This document shows, piece after piece, positions 63,445-64,000 of a DNA stretch of 64,000 bases. This DNA comes from Polynucleobacter sp. MWH-UH24A. Its GTDB lineage: Bacteria; Pseudomonadota; Gammaproteobacteria; Burkholderiales; Burkholderiaceae. The notes beneath the pieces were generated by a model that worked only from the letters and a program-made list of their open reading frames with translations, was not told the DNA's origin and searched no databases. Each line of letters opens with the position of its first letter. Within the stretch, counting starts at the first letter, position 1. Both the position numbers and the translations under genes were made by a program. The stretch is from the NCBI RefSeq assembly GCF_018687475.1, contig NZ_CP061292.1, positions 682,001 to 746,000 of the forward strand, given 5' to 3'.

Positions 63445-64000
63445 ATGAAGCATGAAACCAAAGGCATGTTAGTTGGTTTCATTGGTATTTTTATCTTCAG
63501 CCTGACCCTGCCGGTTACCAAAATAGCCGTTGAGACCCTTAATCCCTATTTCTTATGTTTTGCCCGCGCATTACTCGCTGGGATTTTGGCTGGAGCCTAT
63601 CTGATCTACACCAAGGCACCGATTCCAGATGCTAAACAAATTCGACAATTTGCGATTGTGGCGCTCGGGGTGGTCTTTGTCTTTCCGTTATTTATCAATA
63701 TTGCGATGACCACGGGCGAGGCCTCTCATGCCGGTGTTATTTTGGGGATCATGCCGTTGGCTACCGTGGTTGCGGGGGTTTTGCTGTTCCACGAGAGACC
63801 TTCTTTTGGCTTTTGGATGAGCGCCCTGACAGGCTGCGCCTTGGTTTGTACCTATGCCTATTTAAATAGTGAAGGGGGGTTTCGCTATACCGATCTCTTG
63901 CTATTGATTGCCTGCGCGGCAAACGGAATTGCCTATGCGATTGGCGGTAACTTATCGCGGACAATGAATGCGAAACAAGTCATCTCGTGGACTTTAGTAC
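63445..64000 (+). CDS. EamA/DMT-type transporter, N-terminal part
   Basis: The frame runs off the right window edge with 185 codons present. LVGFIGIFIFSLTLPVTKIAV begins the first helix of the EamA repeat, followed by PYFLCFARALLAGILAG, VILGIMPLATVVAGVLLFHERPSF (quoted in parts) at the end of the first repeat and the start of the second repeat. Such transporters export or import amino acids or other metabolites. GAGAG lies before the ATG. Confidence 0.87.
   Translation, partial: MKHETKGMLVGFIGIFIFSLTLPVTKIAVETLNPYFLCFARALLAGILAGAYLIYTKAPIPDAKQIRQFAIVALGVVFVFPLFINIAMTTGEASHAGVILGIMPLATVVAGVLLFHERPSFGFWMSALTGCALVCTYAYLNSEGGFRYTDLLLLIACAANGIAYAIGGNLSRTMNAKQVISWTLV

Overview
The window looks like chromosome from a betaproteobacterium (Burkholderiales), most like a freshwater Polynucleobacter-type aerobic anoxygenic phototroph. 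The evidence is moderate base composition, very tight gene packing, TctC-type receptors, Calvin-type sugar-phosphate enzymes, FeS-type photolyase and sox genes, plus an LH2-type bacteriochlorophyll antenna locus (pucBAC) under a PpsR/CrtJ-type promoter. The taxon is inferred from gene content only. No rRNA, tRNA, CRISPR array, insertion sequence or phage gene was seen.

Layout. 1-4574: end of a HI0933-type flavoprotein gene, then a tungsten aldehyde oxidoreductase operon (aorA, aorB, aorC, a MoaD-like gene, a small unknown). 4617-9087: a TonB receptor closely resembling the PQQ importer PqqU/YncD, a PQQ-type sorbosone dehydrogenase lipoprotein, a dihaem cytochrome c and a VOC protein. 9088-11373: pucB, pucA, terminator, pucC and a 27-residue membrane peptide. 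11381-14213: small genes, a TctC receptor and a tartrate/malate-type dehydrogenase. 14338-22301: fbp, tkt, fba, gap, ppc. 22312-28993: Kv-type channel, two class V aminotransferases, a hydroxyacyl-CoA dehydrogenase, cbpA-cbpM, darP, an ICMT-like protein. 29021-32866: ModE-like regulator divergent from tungstate-binding tupA, lldD, and a HAD gene preceded by an (AAACCC)5 repeat. 32934-41612: metal-binding, SemiSWEET, AsmA-like, selD, several small unknowns, MOSC, ChaN-like, MEKHLA and FeS photolyase genes. 41839-48084: iorA-iorB-soxX-soxY-soxZ-soxA in one run, then xdhC and mocA for molybdenum cofactor maturation. 48089-51303: methyltransferase, DUF2784, a SenB-like selenosugar synthase and an MFS transporter. 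51458-58468: Fur-box-controlled haem uptake locus (hemP, tonB, receptor, hmuSTUV); the receptor gene is frameshifted at a G9 tract. 58542-64000: VOC, a 34-residue peptide coupled to a GNAT gene, CPA2 antiporter, DUF3300, Rap1a/Tai, a small membrane protein and the start of an EamA transporter.

How it fits together. Much of the window handles scarce cofactors: tungsten (AOR, TupA), molybdenum (IorAB, XdhC, MocA), selenium (SelD, SenB), PQQ (PqqU plus a PQQ enzyme, with no pqq biosynthesis genes here) and haem. The periplasmic dehydrogenases and cytochromes suggest oxidation of aldehydes, sugars or heterocycles to feed respiration, with light harvesting as a supplement. The points most worth follow-up are the iorAB-soxXYZA operon, which lacks soxB/soxCD and encodes a SoxY without its GGCGG tail; the antenna alpha subunit with the Phe44-Leu45 pair typical of B800-820 (LH3) complexes; the tandem PpsR sites covering the puc promoter; and the poly-G haem receptor.
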